NCBI GenBank assembly: GCA_938075305.1
Contig: CALJGV010000014.1
Location: 1 to 64,000 of the forward strand
DNA: 64,000 nucleotides
Direction of reading: 5' to 3'
DNA from: an uncultured bacterium
Lineage (GTDB): Bacteria > Planctomycetota > UBA1135 > GCA-002686595
The translations under genes were made by a program, and so were the position numbers. This document shows, piece by piece, positions 1 to 7,931 of the stretch. Below the pieces are notes generated by a model, which was given only the letters and a program-made list of their open reading frames with translations, had not been told where the DNA came from and made no database searches. How positions within the stretch are numbered: position 1 is the stretch's first letter; each line of letters begins with the position of its first letter.

Positions 1-548
1 GAGCCCTGGCCGTTCCACTGGATGGTGCCCATGTGGGCGCGGTGGGTGCCGGCGGCGCGGTCGTCGGCGTAGAGGCGCAGGGCGGTGGCGACGCTCGGGA
101 AGGCGAGGTCGGCCCAGGGCATATCGGCGAGGTCCACGAGCTTGACCTCGCTGGACTCCTCGCCGGGGCCGAAGTGGGTGCCCACCAGCCGGGCCCGGTA
201 GACCATGTAGAGCTGGCTGATGTGGGGGATGTCCAGGGCCGCGTGGAGGCCGAGGATCTCCACCTCAGCGTCGGACTCCTCGAGGGTCTCGCGGGCGGCT
301 CCGGACGGGGAGGACTCGCCGCACTCAAGGTAGCCCGCGGGGAAGGTCCAGCGGCCCAGGGCCGGCTCGATGGCGCGCTTGCAGAGGAGCAGCTGGTCGC
401 CCGCCTCCACGATGCAGCCCACCACGACGTTGGGGTTCACGTAGCGGATGTGCCCGCAGCTCGTGCATACCGCGCGCTCGCGGTTGTCGCCCTCGGGGAC
501 GCGCAGCTCGGTGGGGGAGCCGCACTCGGTGCAGAAGGAGCCAGCCAT
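1..548 (-). CDS. Nudix hydrolase with N-terminal zinc ribbon (3' end outside window)
   Basis: The reading frame starts at ATG 548-546 and runs off the window edge, so the C-terminus is missing (182 codons visible). Residues 6-31 hold two CxxC pairs (C6/C9 and C28/C31) that form a zinc ribbon, followed by a Nudix fold. The Nudix box reads GYLECGE, seven residues, RETLEES, and therefore keeps the metal-binding RExxEE core. The usual glycine near its end is aspartate (RETLEESDA). Zinc-ribbon Nudix proteins of this size usually hydrolyse ADP-ribose, NADH or related nucleoside diphosphates; the substrate here is not determinable. The ATG overlaps the TGA of the upstream membrane acyltransferase gene (TGATG), so translation is probably coupled. 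Confidence 0.85.
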   Translation of the reverse strand, partial: MAGSFCTECGSPTELRVPEGDNRERAVCTSCGHIRYVNPNVVVGCIVEAGDQLLLCKRAIEPALGRWTFPAGYLECGESSPSGAARETLEESDAEVEILGLHAALDIPHISQLYMVYRARLVGTHFGPGEESSEVKLVDLADMPWADLAFPSVATALRLYADDRAAGTHRAHMGTIQWNGQG

Positions 549-1669
549 CACACGCGGAGGAAGATCCGCCGCCGCCAGAGAGCGTAGAGCAGGCCCCACT
601 GGAGGGCGAGGGCCAGGAGCGGCGCGAGGGCCTCGGACATGCGTCCAGTCTCGAGGGCGCGTCCGCAGAGGACCGCGGCGACGCCGTCGTAGTCCACATA
701 GGCGCTCAAGAGGTAGGCGAGGATGGCGTTGGCGCCCACGACCGAGAAGAAGAAGCCCAGGCGGGGGGCGCCGACCACGTCGAAGACCAGGTGGAAGAGG
801 CCCAGGAGCATCAGGCTCCAGCCGCCGGCCACCAGCACGAAGCTGGCGGTCCACAGGTTCTTGTTCACGGGCAGGCCCATGGCGTCCAGGAGCCAGCCCA
901 GGAGCAGGCACTGCAGGCCGGCCGCCAGGAGCCAGCCGACCCGTCGTCGGTCGGCGACGTCCTGTCGGCGGATCCAGCGGCCTGCGAAGGTCCCCATGAG
1001 CGCGGTGCCGATGGCCGAGAGGACCCCGAAGAGCCCCTCGGGGTCTCGGTCGCCCACGTGCAGGCGGCCCGGCACCGTCATGCGGTCGAAGTAGTCGCCG
1101 AAGGTCTGACCCGGCTCGAGGCTCGGGACGTCGAGGCCAGGGGCCGCCGGGATCAGCAGCAGCGCCGCCGAGTGGGCGGCGAGGACGAGGCCGAAGGCGA
1201 TGACCTGCCCGCGGAGGCTCAGGTAGAGCACCGCGAAGGCAGCGCCCGCCCAGGCGAGGCCGATGCGCCCGAGGACGCTCGCGTAGCGCAGGCCCTCGAA
1301 CTCGAGGGAGAGGAGCCCGTTGTAGACGACGCCCAAGAAGACCAGCAGCGCCGCCCGCCGCGCCGTGTGGAGGGCGAGGGCGCCCCGTGTGTCCCCGCGC
1401 TCCAGCCGCCGGTCGAAGGACAGGGGCATGGAAGCCCCCGCCAGGAACAGGAAGAGGGGGAAGATCAGGTCCCAGGCGGTGAAGCCGTTCCACTCGGGGT
1501 GGTGGGCCTGGGCCTCGAGGACCCCGTGCAGCCCGTCGAGGCCGAACGCGAGGCAGAGGGCGAGGACCACCTCCCGGAGGCCCAGGATCATCATCATGTC
1601 GAGGCCCCTGAGGGCGTCGATGGAGAGGATCCGTCGCGGCGCGGGTGAGTCCATCGGGGCGTCGGTCAT
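548..1669 (-). CDS. HGSNAT/DUF5009-like membrane acyltransferase
   Basis: This 373-residue polytopic membrane protein has about ten hydrophobic segments. The N-terminus carries the signature SIDALRGLDMMMILGLRE (residues about 15-32), which is typical of the DUF5009 / heparan-alpha-glucosaminide N-acetyltransferase (HGSNAT) family. A second conserved stretch, FTAWDLIFPLFLFLAGASMP, follows near residue 65. Family members are thought to move acetyl groups across the membrane onto sugar amines. The gene lies 10 bp downstream of a PIG-L type deacetylase and next to sialidase and fucosidase genes, so a role in acetylation or de-acetylation of amino sugars is a reasonable inference. Its bacterial substrate is unknown. 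Confidence 0.85.
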   Translation of the reverse strand: MTDAPMDSPAPRRILSIDALRGLDMMMILGLREVVLALCLAFGLDGLHGVLEAQAHHPEWNGFTAWDLIFPLFLFLAGASMPLSFDRRLERGDTRGALALHTARRAALLVFLGVVYNGLLSLEFEGLRYASVLGRIGLAWAGAAFAVLYLSLRGQVIAFGLVLAAHSAALLLIPAAPGLDVPSLEPGQTFGDYFDRMTVPGRLHVGDRDPEGLFGVLSAIGTALMGTFAGRWIRRQDVADRRRVGWLLAAGLQCLLLGWLLDAMGLPVNKNLWTASFVLVAGGWSLMLLGLFHLVFDVVGAPRLGFFFSVVGANAILAYLLSAYVDYDGVAAVLCGRALETGRMSEALAPLLALALQWGLLYALWRRRIFLRV

Positions 1670-1679
1670 CGCGGGTTCC

Positions 1680-2714
1680 TCAGCGAGAGGCGTTGGTGCC
1701 CGCGGACGAGGTGTACTCGCGCTCGGGGAAGGACGGGTCCTGGAGCTGGGCGAACCAGTCCGCGGTGCGCGCCGCGGCCAGGGGCGGGGACAGGTCGAAG
1801 AGCCAGTACTCCTCGACGTCCCCTGCGCCGATGTAGCCGAGCATGGTGCCCTGGCTCAGGTGTTGGGCGATGGCGACGCTGGCGATGGCCTTGAGGGTCA
1901 GCCGATCTCTGTGACCGAAGGGCTCGTTGCGGTCGATGGTGAAGGGCGCGGGCGTGGTACGGATCGCCGTCAGGTCCTCGCCCTCCACCTCGGCGTCCAC
2001 GACGGCCGGCGGCTCTCCGAGGTCATCGGCGTCGGCCGCCTTGACCTGGCAGCACAGGGCCACCGGGCGCTCGGCCTCCGGGACGCGAGCCACCGCTTCG
2101 AGGGCCAGCAGGCTCGCGGCCTGGTGGTGGCCGTGGGTGGTGGCGGTGGGCGCGAGGGTCACCACGAAGTCGTACCGCTCATCGGCCAGGCGTCGGTCCA
2201 GGCTCGCGCGCACGGCGGCGAGGTCCCAGACCCCGGCGTCCTCCGCCAGCACCTCCATGCGGTCCTGGGTGTAGCGGTGGTCCGTCTGTTGGAGCCGGAC
2301 AAGCATGCGGGCTCCCAGGAGCTCGAGGGAGCGCCGCTGCTCCTCGCGCCGGATGGCGGGGAGCTCGCGGCGGCCGACCTCCTCCTCGGTGAGGGGGACG
2401 CCGTGGAGCGCCTCGGCGAAGCTCGCGTACTTGAAGCCCCCCTGGCCGTCCGTGATCGTGAACACGTCGCAGGCGCCGCCGAGCCGGGCGCCGGTCAGGT
2501 ACAGGGCTCCGGTGGCGACGAGCTCATCGTCGGGATGGGCGACGACCACGAGGACCTTGGGGGCCTCGCTCGACAGGGCCGTGAAGCCGCCGCGGTCCAG
2601 GCGGATCTCCTCCTCGTCTCCCGTGGCCGCGCACGACGCGGCGACCAGGAGGGCCAGCGTGGCGAGGCGGAGGCCCGGGGCGGGGGCGGCGGGGGGCTGG
2701 GGGAGGAGAGTCAC
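1680..2714 (-). CDS. PIG-L/LmbE-family N-acetylglucosaminyl deacetylase-like lipoprotein
   Basis: The protein carries the PIG-L signature AHPDDE in VLVVVAHPDDELVATGAL, the DG of FTITDGQGG, and a later H-rich motif (THGHHQAA). These are the zinc-binding and catalytic positions of this deacetylase family. The GTG at 2714-2712 is chosen as start because it gives a lipoprotein signal ending in LLVAASC (lipobox) and because a -10-like TACCTT lies 20 bp upstream. An in-frame ATG at 2759 would overlap the divergent gene and push the signal peptide inward by 15 residues. The family removes N-acetyl groups from sugar conjugates. The gene leads an operon with the HGSNAT-like protein and the Nudix hydrolase. 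Confidence 0.85.
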   Translation of the reverse strand: MTLLPQPPAAPAPGLRLATLALLVAASCAATGDEEEIRLDRGGFTALSSEAPKVLVVVAHPDDELVATGALYLTGARLGGACDVFTITDGQGGFKYASFAEALHGVPLTEEEVGRRELPAIRREEQRRSLELLGARMLVRLQQTDHRYTQDRMEVLAEDAGVWDLAAVRASLDRRLADERYDFVVTLAPTATTHGHHQAASLLALEAVARVPEAERPVALCCQVKAADADDLGEPPAVVDAEVEGEDLTAIRTTPAPFTIDRNEPFGHRDRLTLKAIASVAIAQHLSQGTMLGYIGAGDVEEYWLFDLSPPLAAARTADWFAQLQDPSFPEREYTSSAGTNASR

Positions 2715-2734
2715 GGGGGAAGCGGGCAGCACAG

Positions 2735-2744
2735 AAGGTACCTT
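2735..2744. promoter_or_regulatory. palindromic bidirectional -10 element
   Basis: AAGGTACCTT is a perfect 10-bp palindrome in the 43-bp gap between the divergent PIG-L and fucosidase genes. It offers TACCTT on both strands: 13 bp before the fucosidase ATG at 2758 and 20 bp before the deacetylase GTG at 2714. Other genes in this window use TAnnnT hexamers at similar distances. One symmetric element could therefore drive both operons. This is inferred from sequence only; no convincing -35 box is visible. Confidence 0.45.
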
Positions 2745-2757
2745 GGGGTCCACCTCC

Positions 2758-4917
2758 ATGCTCCTCTCCAGCGCCCTCTGCCTCGCCACCTCGCCCGCGC
2801 CCCTCGCCGCGGCTCCCCAGGACACCGCCGACCTCGCCCCCCTGGCGCCGGTCCCGGTCCAGCGCCAGCTCGATTGGCATGACCGGCGGTTCTACGCCTT
2901 CATCCACTTCGGGCCCAACACGTTCACCGCGGTGGAGTGGGGCGGCGGACAGGAGGACCCCGAGGTCTTCCAGCCCGGAGAGATGGACGCGGGGCAATGG
3001 GTGCGAGCGTTCAAGGCGGCGGGCATGAGCGGCGTGGTGATCACGGCCAAGCACCACGACGGGTTCTGCCTGTGGCCCTCGGCGGTCACGGAGCACGACG
3101 TGGCGTCCTCGAGTTGGCGGGACGGTGAGGGCGACGTCCTCGCGGACCTTTCGGAGGCCTGCGCCTCGGAGGGGCTGTGGCTGGGGGTCTACCTGTCCCC
3201 GTGGGATCGGCACGAGGCGTGCTACGGCACCGGCGAGGCCTACGACGATCACTTCGTGACACAGCTCACGGAGGTCCTCACCAGCTACGGGCCGATCAAG
3301 GAGGTGTGGTTCGACGGCGCCTGCGGGGAAGGGCCCAACGGGAAGCGTCAGGTCTACGACTGGCCGCGCTACATCGCCACGGTGCGCGAGCACCAGCCAG
3401 GCGCGGTCATCTTCTCGGACGCCGGACCGGACGTGCGTTGGTGCGGGAACGAGCGCGCCATCGGCGGTGAGACCAACTGGGCCACTTTGCGCCGGGACGA
3501 GATCACCGTGGGGACCTCGAAGACCGCGGAGCTGAACCGCGGTCACGCGGACGGGACCCACTGGGTGCCGGCGGAGTGCAACACGTCGATCCGGCCGGGG
3601 TGGTTCTGGAGGGCCGGGCTGGACGATGGGGTGAAGAGCCTTGATTTGCTGATGGAGACGTACCGAGCGTCCGTGGGCCGCGGCGGCAACTTCCTCCTGA
3701 ACATCCCCCCGGACGATCGCGGGCTCATCACCGACACCGACGTGGCGCGGCTCGCCGCGCTCGGTGACGTGCTCGACGCCACCTACGGCCGCTGCGCCCT
3801 TCAGGAGCTTGCGCAGGCGGGGGGAGTCGTTGCGCGAGCATCCAACGTGCGCGGCGGCGAGGAACGCTTCGGCGCGGATCAGGTCCTCGAGGCTGGCCGC
3901 GCCTCCTTCTGGGCTGTGGACGACGGGCATGACCTGGAGGGGCCCGTGCGCGCCTGGGCCGAGTGGGACCTCGCCTCGCCGGTGACCTTCGACGAGGTTT
4001 GGCTGGGGGAGCCCATCCAGCTCGGCCAGCGGGTCGAGCGCTTTCGCGTCCTGTGCCGCGGCCCGGAGGGGAAGTGGAGGCCAATCGGCGAGGGCACCAC
4101 CATCGGCCCCGCCCGCGGGCTCAAGGTGGGGGAGCAGACCGCCACCGGGCTCCGAGTGGAGATCCTCGGGAGCCAGGCCGCGCCCGCGCTCTCGCGGGTG
4201 TCGCTTTACCTGTCGCCGCCCCGGGTCGCCATCGAGCCCGCCGGCGCGGTGGCGGTGTCCCCGGTGGAGGTCTCTCTCTCTACCCGCCCCGGCGCGATCG
4301 CCCGCTACACCCTCGACGGCTCCGAACCGACCGCAGCTTCGCCAGTTGCGGAGGGGCCCGTTCGGGTGGATCGCTCGTTGACCCTCCGCGCTCGGGCCTT
4401 CGACGGGCGCGGCGCGAGCCCCTTCCCTGCCGAGGCGAGCTACCGCGTCCTCGTTCCGGGCGACTGGAAGGCCGCCACCCACTTCCTCGTCCCGCCCAAG
4501 CCGGGACTGCGCGCGAAGCTCTACGGGGGCGGCTGGCAAACCCTGGACCAGATGGCGGGGCGCGCGCCGCTGGAGACCCGCGACGCGCCCGGCTTCGACA
4601 TCGGGCTCGCGACCCGGGCCGAGCAGTGCGCCATCTCCTTCGAGGGCTTCCTCAGTGTCCCAGACGACGGCCTCTTCACCTTCGCCACGGCCTCGGACGA
4701 CGGCAGCCGCCTCTTCATCGATGGCGAGCTGGTGGTGGACAACGACGGGCTTCACGGCATGGACCGGCGCGCGGGCAAGGTCGCCCTGCGCGCGGGCTTC
4801 CATGCCCTGCGGGTCGAGTGGTTCAACTCCCGAGGGGGCGCGGGGCTCGAGGTGAGCTGGGCCGGCCCCGGGGTCGGCGCCGAGGTCCCAATCCCCGCCG
4901 ACGCGCTCTTCCGCTGA
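2758..4917 (+). CDS. alpha-L-fucosidase (GH29) with CBM-like, CHB_HEX_C and PA14 domains
   Basis: This 719-residue protein starts with a short signal peptide (about residues 1-20, cleavage near LAAAPQD). The GH29 catalytic barrel spans about 36-350 and shows TAKHHDGFCLWPS and EVWFDGACGEG, where D186 matches the family nucleophile. A galactose-binding-like beta domain follows (about 390-490), then a chitobiase C-terminal Ig-like domain (about 500-565, YTLDGSEPT). A PA14 domain (about 584-718) ends the protein, with the hallmark DDGSRLFIDGELV. GH29 enzymes release fucose from glycans, and PA14 and CBM-like modules suggest binding to insoluble or surface glycan. The ATG at 2758 is preferred over upstream frame extensions, which overlap the divergent gene. 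It pairs with the downstream sialidase. Confidence 0.93.
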   Translation: MLLSSALCLATSPAPLAAAPQDTADLAPLAPVPVQRQLDWHDRRFYAFIHFGPNTFTAVEWGGGQEDPEVFQPGEMDAGQWVRAFKAAGMSGVVITAKHHDGFCLWPSAVTEHDVASSSWRDGEGDVLADLSEACASEGLWLGVYLSPWDRHEACYGTGEAYDDHFVTQLTEVLTSYGPIKEVWFDGACGEGPNGKRQVYDWPRYIATVREHQPGAVIFSDAGPDVRWCGNERAIGGETNWATLRRDEITVGTSKTAELNRGHADGTHWVPAECNTSIRPGWFWRAGLDDGVKSLDLLMETYRASVGRGGNFLLNIPPDDRGLITDTDVARLAALGDVLDATYGRCALQELAQAGGVVARASNVRGGEERFGADQVLEAGRASFWAVDDGHDLEGPVRAWAEWDLASPVTFDEVWLGEPIQLGQRVERFRVLCRGPEGKWRPIGEGTTIGPARGLKVGEQTATGLRVEILGSQAAPALSRVSLYLSPPRVAIEPAGAVAVSPVEVSLSTRPGAIARYTLDGSEPTAASPVAEGPVRVDRSLTLRARAFDGRGASPFPAEASYRVLVPGDWKAATHFLVPPKPGLRAKLYGGGWQTLDQMAGRAPLETRDAPGFDIGLATRAEQCAISFEGFLSVPDDGLFTFATASDDGSRLFIDGELVVDNDGLHGMDRRAGKVALRAGFHALRVEWFNSRGGAGLEVSWAGPGVGAEVPIPADALFR

Positions 4918-4957
4918 GCCCCTCTCTCCGCCGCCGCTGCCTCACCACAACTCGACC

Positions 4958-6775
4958 ATGCTGATCGCCCTCCCGCTCCTCCTCGCGCCTCAAGTGAGCG
5001 CCCCGGAGCTCGAACCCTCCGCCGTGGACCCCATGACCTTGCGGGTGGTGGCCTTCGGGGACTCCTTCACCTCCCAGCGCCGCGATGCGAAGACGCCCTG
5101 GCCGGCCAGGCTGGACGCGCTCCTCGAGGCGCGCTATCCGGACCTCCGTATCGAGGTGGAGAACGCGGGCCGGCCTGGGGACACGTCGGGCTCCGCCCTG
5201 CGTCGCCTCGGCCGTGACGTGCTCGCCCGAGATGCCGACGTGGTGGTGATCCAGTTCGGCGTCAACGACTCGGTGGTGGCCATCCCGCGCGGGGAGGACT
5301 TCCCGGCGGTGGCGCCCGGGGCCTATCGGTCGAACCTCACGGATATGATCACCACGGTCCGCGGCGCGGGGGCCGACGTGATCCTGCTCCAGCCCTCGGC
5401 CACCATGTGGACCAGCGCCCTGCGGGAGAGCCACGGCAGCTTCCCGTATGGCGTCGACGATCCCTGGGGCTTCGACCGCATGGTGGAGACCTACGCGGAG
5501 GTGGCGCGCCGCACGGCGGGTCGCCAGCAGGTCCCTCTGGTGGCGGTGCACGACGCGGACCGCGCGCGCGGCCCCGAGGCGACGTCGGCGTGGCGCACGG
5601 ACGGCTGGCACCCCACGGATGAGGCCAGCGCCTTCCAGGCCAAGGCGGTGTTCGACGCCGTCGTGACGCGGATGGACGGCGGCGAGGCCCGCGCCCGGCG
5701 CCTCTCGGACCACGCGGCGCCCTCCCGGGGTTGGACGGTCCCCGAGCTGGACCTCGCCGGGGACGAGGAGCGCCTCGTGGTGGTGGATCGCGACCCGGGG
5801 CAGTACCTGGGCCACCCCACAACCCTCCTCCTCGAGGACGGCCGCACGATCCTCTGCGTATACCCGAAGGGGCACGGCAAGGGAGGGATCTGCATGAAAC
5901 GCTCCGAGGATGGCGGCCTCACCTGGAGCGAGCGGCTGCCGCTCCCCGCGTCCTTCGCGACCTCGAAGGAGGTCCCGGTCCTCGAGCGCATCACGTCGCA
6001 GGACGGGGAGGCCTCCAACCTGATCCTGTGGTCGGGGCTCTTCCCCGCCCGCCGCGCGCTCTCCTCCGACGACGGCCGGACCTGGACCGAGCTCGAACCC
6101 GTGGGCGGCGACGCCCCCTGGGGCGGCATCGTGGTCATGGGGGACCACCTGCGCATGGCGGACGGCCGCACCTGCGCGTGGTTCCACGACGACGGCCGCT
6201 TCTTTGGGCCGGGCGGCAAGTGGTCTGGTTTCACCCTCTACCAGACCGAGTCCTCCGACGCCGGCGTCACCTGGTCGGCGCCGCGGGCCATCAGCCGCTG
6301 GCCCCACGGCCACCTCTGCGAGCCCGGCGTGATCCGCCGCGGGGATCGGACGGTCCTCTTGCTGCGAGAGAACAGCCGCCAGCGCAACAGCCAGTTCATC
6401 GAGTCCACCGACGACGGCCGCACCTGGTCCGCGCCGCGGCCCCTCTCCGGAGCGCTCACCGGCGACCGGCACCAGGTGCTGGAACTCCCGGACGGCCGGC
6501 TCTTCATCAGCTACCGGGACACCGGCCTCGACAGCCCGCGGTGGGGGGACTGGGTGGCCTGGGTGGGCACCTTCGAGGACGTGGTCTCCGGCGGCCAGGG
6601 GGACCTGCGCCTGCGCCTGATGGACAACCTGGTGCGTGCCGACTGCGCATACCCGGCCCTCGAGCTCCTGGAGGACGGGACCATCGTCGCCACCACTTAC
6701 GGCCACTGGACCGAGGGTGCGCCGCCCTGGGTCGCGTCGGTGCGGATCGGGGTCGACGAGCTGAAGGCCCCCTGA
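4958..6775 (+). CDS. SGNH/GDSL hydrolase fused to BNR sialidase
   Basis: This 605-residue exported protein (signal about 1-15) joins two enzymes. Residues 28-235 are a SGNH hydrolase: FGDSF with nucleophile S36, a glycine-bearing GRPGDTSG, GVND with N103, and DGWHPTD with the D215/H218 pair. Residues 240-605 form a sialidase-like beta propeller with four Asp boxes (SEDGGLTW, SSDDGRTW, SSDAGVTW, STDDGRTW). SGNH enzymes often act as carbohydrate esterases or sialate O-acetylesterases, and sialidases release terminal sialic acid. One chain could therefore de-O-acetylate and cleave sialic acid; that joint role is inference. The gene follows the GH29 fucosidase by 40 bp, probably in one transcript. 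Confidence 0.88.
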   Translation: MLIALPLLLAPQVSAPELEPSAVDPMTLRVVAFGDSFTSQRRDAKTPWPARLDALLEARYPDLRIEVENAGRPGDTSGSALRRLGRDVLARDADVVVIQFGVNDSVVAIPRGEDFPAVAPGAYRSNLTDMITTVRGAGADVILLQPSATMWTSALRESHGSFPYGVDDPWGFDRMVETYAEVARRTAGRQQVPLVAVHDADRARGPEATSAWRTDGWHPTDEASAFQAKAVFDAVVTRMDGGEARARRLSDHAAPSRGWTVPELDLAGDEERLVVVDRDPGQYLGHPTTLLLEDGRTILCVYPKGHGKGGICMKRSEDGGLTWSERLPLPASFATSKEVPVLERITSQDGEASNLILWSGLFPARRALSSDDGRTWTELEPVGGDAPWGGIVVMGDHLRMADGRTCAWFHDDGRFFGPGGKWSGFTLYQTESSDAGVTWSAPRAISRWPHGHLCEPGVIRRGDRTVLLLRENSRQRNSQFIESTDDGRTWSAPRPLSGALTGDRHQVLELPDGRLFISYRDTGLDSPRWGDWVAWVGTFEDVVSGGQGDLRLRLMDNLVRADCAYPALELLEDGTIVATTYGHWTEGAPPWVASVRIGVDELKAP

Positions 6776-6837
6776 GGGCCTGTCTCGGCTCAGGGGGCAT
6801 CGGGATTGCGCGGGTTCGGTTCGGCCCGGGCAAGGGC

Positions 6838-6843
6838 TAGAGT
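6838..6843 (+). promoter_or_regulatory. -10 element TAGAGT, leaderless start
   Basis: TAGAGT ends 6 bp before the ATG at 6850, so the transcript would begin at or within a base or two of the start codon. A weak TTCGGT lies 17 bp upstream at 6815-6820. GGAGG directly abuts the start codon (one base between), too close for a normal Shine-Dalgarno site. Confidence 0.5.
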
Positions 6844-6849
6844 GGAGGC

Positions 6850-7896
6850 ATGTCGCGCCTCCTGTTCGCCATCGCCTACCTGCTTCCTGCTGTTCACCTG
6901 GCTGCCCTGGAGCTGCGCGGGCCGTGGGTCTGGTTGCCGCTCGCGTACGTGTTCGGGCTGATCCCGCTCGGGGATCGTCTGGTGGGCGCGTCGCGCGACG
7001 ATGATGCGGAGGCTGACGCGCGGCCGCGAGAGTCCCGGATTCACGACCTGTGGCTGGAGCTGTGGGCGCCCATGCAGCTGGCGGTCCTGGCCTGGACGAT
7101 GGTGCAGGTCCACACCCGGCCGCCAGTGGGTTACGAGTGGGTCGGCCTGGGTCTCTCCATGGGGCTGGTCACCGGGGCGGGCGGCATCAACGTCGCCCAC
7201 GAGCTGATGCACCGCAGCAAGCTCGCCCACCGGGGCCTCGGCGAGCTGCTGATGACCAGCGTCTTCTACGCTCACTTCTGTGTGGAGCACGTGCTCGGCC
7301 ACCACAAGAACGCGGCCACGCCCCAGGACCCGGCCACCTCTCGCCGCGGCGAGTGGCTCTACGTCTTCTGGGTCCGCGCCATCGTGCAGTCGGTGCCCAG
7401 CGCGTGGCGCCTCGAGGCCCGCCGGGCGGAGAAGCTAGGGATCGCCTGGACCCTTCGGGACCGGCGGTTGCGCATGGCGCTGACCCAGACCGCGCTGATC
7501 GGCGGGATCCTCTGGTTCTTCGGGCCCCAAGGCTTCGCCTTCTACGCGGGCCAGGCGCTGTTCGGCGTGCTCTTGCTCGAGACGGTGGACTACATCGAGC
7601 ACTACGGACTGCTGCGTCGAGAGCTGAGCCCCGGGCGATTCGAACGGGTGCAGCCCCACCACTCCTGGAACAGCAGCCACGTGGTGAGCAGCGCGCACCT
7701 GTTCCAGCTCCCGCGGCACTCGGATCACCACGCGAATGCCAGCCGCCCCTATCACCGGCTGCGCACCCTCCCGGGGGAGGCGCCGCTCCTGCCCGCGGGC
7801 TATCCCGCGATGATGCTCACGGCCCTGGTGCCGCCGCTCTTCTTCCGCTGGGTCGACCCGCTGGTGGACGCGGCCGCGTCGGGCCACCGCCCCTGA
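6850..7896 (+). CDS. AlkB-like integral-membrane di-iron monooxygenase
   Basis: The 348-residue protein has about six membrane segments and all histidine boxes of membrane alkane hydroxylases. They are HELMH (H117-H121), EHVLGHHKN (H147, H151, H152), the AlkB hallmark EHYGL (H251) and LPRHSDHHA (H290, H293, H294). The last differs from the common LQRHSDHH by Q to P. Known family members insert oxygen into terminal C-H bonds of alkanes or fatty acids using rubredoxin. No rubredoxin or rubredoxin reductase gene lies nearby, so the electron donor must be encoded elsewhere. The length is slightly short of typical AlkB (about 400 residues). Substrate could be an alkane, a fatty acyl or another hydrophobic compound. 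Confidence 0.88.
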   Translation: MSRLLFAIAYLLPAVHLAALELRGPWVWLPLAYVFGLIPLGDRLVGASRDDDAEADARPRESRIHDLWLELWAPMQLAVLAWTMVQVHTRPPVGYEWVGLGLSMGLVTGAGGINVAHELMHRSKLAHRGLGELLMTSVFYAHFCVEHVLGHHKNAATPQDPATSRRGEWLYVFWVRAIVQSVPSAWRLEARRAEKLGIAWTLRDRRLRMALTQTALIGGILWFFGPQGFAFYAGQALFGVLLLETVDYIEHYGLLRRELSPGRFERVQPHHSWNSSHVVSSAHLFQLPRHSDHHANASRPYHRLRTLPGEAPLLPAGYPAMMLTALVPPLFFRWVDPLVDAAASGHRP

Positions 7897-7931
7897 GGCG
7901 AAACGGCGCCTTGGCCCCGGCGCCCGCGGGG

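Noticed and set aside
2305..2757. Upstream extension of the fucosidase frame by 151 codons
   Set aside because: It overlaps the PIG-L gene in antisense and encodes Arg/Ser-rich sequence. The ATG at 2758 begins a proper signal peptide.
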